Below are positions 5,310 through 5,897 of a stretch of 5,897 nt of DNA, in pieces. The number at the start of each line of letters is the position of its first letter. Position 1 is the stretch's first letter. The stretch comes from an uncultured Alphaproteobacteria bacterium. GTDB lineage: Bacteria; Pseudomonadota; Alphaproteobacteria; Puniceispirillales; Puniceispirillaceae. The stretch spans positions 1 through 5,897 of the forward strand of contig CAJWDO010000117.1 of assembly GCA_913031555.1 (NCBI GenBank), in the 5' to 3' direction. The notes under the pieces were generated by a model that was given only the letters and a program-made list of their open reading frames with translations, did no database searches and was not told the DNA's origin. The translations under genes and the position numbers were made by a program.

Positions 5310-5897
5310 TGGAGCTGACCGACGCCCAGTTTGAGCGCTATGCCCGCCATCTGATTCTCGATGAAGTCGGTGACGCTGGACAGGAAAAATTGTTGCAGGC
5401 CCGGGTCTTGGTTGTTGGTGCCGGCGGCCTTGGGGCACCGATGTTGCTGTATCTGGCAGCCGCCGGTGTCGGCACCATTGGCATCATCGATGATGATCAT
5501 GTTGACCTGTCAAATTTGCAGCGCCAAGTCATCCACATGACCGAGCGCGTTGGCAGCGCGAAAACACAGTCGGCGGCCGCAACCATTGCAGCCGTCAACC
5601 CGGACATTGTTGTTGAGCAGCACGCCACCCGCCTGACGGCCGACAATGTTATGGCCTTAATTAATGATTATGACGTGATTGCAGATGGCTCCGACAATTT
5701 CAGCACCCGCTATTTGCTGAATGACGCCTGCCACCTGGCCGGAAAAACTTTGGTTGCAGGCGCATTGCTGCGCTTTGAAGGCCAACTTTCAACCTTTCGC
5801 AGCGGCGTGAGCGGCCGTCAAGATGCGCCGTGTTATCGATGTCTGTTTCCGGCACCGCCGGCCGCCGAGCACGGCGTCGCGCTCGCGCGCCGCGCGC
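5309..5897 (+). CDS. moeB: MoeB/ThiF/HesA-family adenylyltransferase, 3' truncated
   Basis: E1-like enzyme that adenylates the C-terminal glycine of a ubiquitin-like sulfur carrier (MoaD or ThiS) for molybdopterin or thiamine synthesis. The window shows 196 codons and ends inside the gene; full-length members are about 250 aa or more. Seen: FERYARHLIL (8-17), nucleotide-binding GAGGLG (37-42), DDD (61-63), NLQRQV (69-74, with the arginine finger), Lys85, DGSDNF (126-131) and the first half of a zinc site, C175-x2-C178 in CYRCLFP. The ATG at 5309 overlaps the dut TGA (TGATG), with AGG about 9 nt upstream. MoeB and ThiF cannot be separated with the C-terminus missing; MoeB is the usual label in this alphaproteobacterial context. 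The last 12 or so codons become GC-rich and Arg/Ala-rich and do not match the expected CAEAG-type continuation. Confidence 0.87.
   Translation, partial: MELTDAQFERYARHLILDEVGDAGQEKLLQARVLVVGAGGLGAPMLLYLAAAGVGTIGIIDDDHVDLSNLQRQVIHMTERVGSAKTQSAAATIAAVNPDIVVEQHATRLTADNVMALINDYDVIADGSDNFSTRYLLNDACHLAGKTLVAGALLRFEGQLSTFRSGVSGRQDAPCYRCLFPAPPAAEHGVALARRA

Overview
The window looks like a housekeeping segment of an alphaproteobacterial chromosome. The composition is GC-rich (about 60% by eye), and one gene points left (mutM) with a co-directional run pointing right: ubiE, ubiB, coaBC, dut and a 3'-truncated moeB/thiF-type gene. From general knowledge, mutM / ubiE-ubiB / coaBC / dut is a conserved neighbourhood in Alphaproteobacteria. 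The genus cannot be fixed from the sequence. There are no tRNA or rRNA genes, insertion sequences or CRISPR arrays.

Layout. Positions 5-835 (minus) encode formamidopyrimidine-DNA glycosylase. Positions 836-1033 are the divergent spacer that should hold the start signals for mutM and ubiE. Positions 1034-3363 carry ubiE and ubiB, joined by a TGATG stop/start overlap. A short AT-rich leader (about 3352-3394) with phased 10-bp repeats precedes coaBC (3395-4852). dut (4845-5309) overlaps coaBC by 8 nt and has a clear Shine-Dalgarno. moeB/thiF (5309 onward) starts in another TGATG overlap and runs off the end.

How the genes relate. UbiE and UbiB both serve ubiquinone synthesis. CoaBC makes 4'-phosphopantetheine from 4'-phosphopantothenate for coenzyme A. 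Dut removes dUTP and MutM removes oxidised purines, so both protect DNA from abnormal bases. The MoeB/ThiF-type protein would adenylate a ubiquitin-like sulfur carrier for molybdopterin or thiamine.

Most noteworthy: CoaBC carries about 65 extra N-terminal residues that look like a Cro/YdaS-type helix-turn-helix domain, tethered by a Gly/Asn/Ser/Thr-rich linker to an otherwise complete CoaC-CoaB enzyme. Directly upstream, an AT-rich leader holds three TTCA-anchored repeats spaced exactly 10 bp apart, which include a near-palindrome. Together they suggest a CoA-biosynthetic enzyme that might bind DNA and regulate its own gene; this is a hypothesis. Secondary observations are a change in leucine codon use near the 3' end of coaBC and a GC-only-looking tail at the window edge where the MoeB sequence stops resembling its family.
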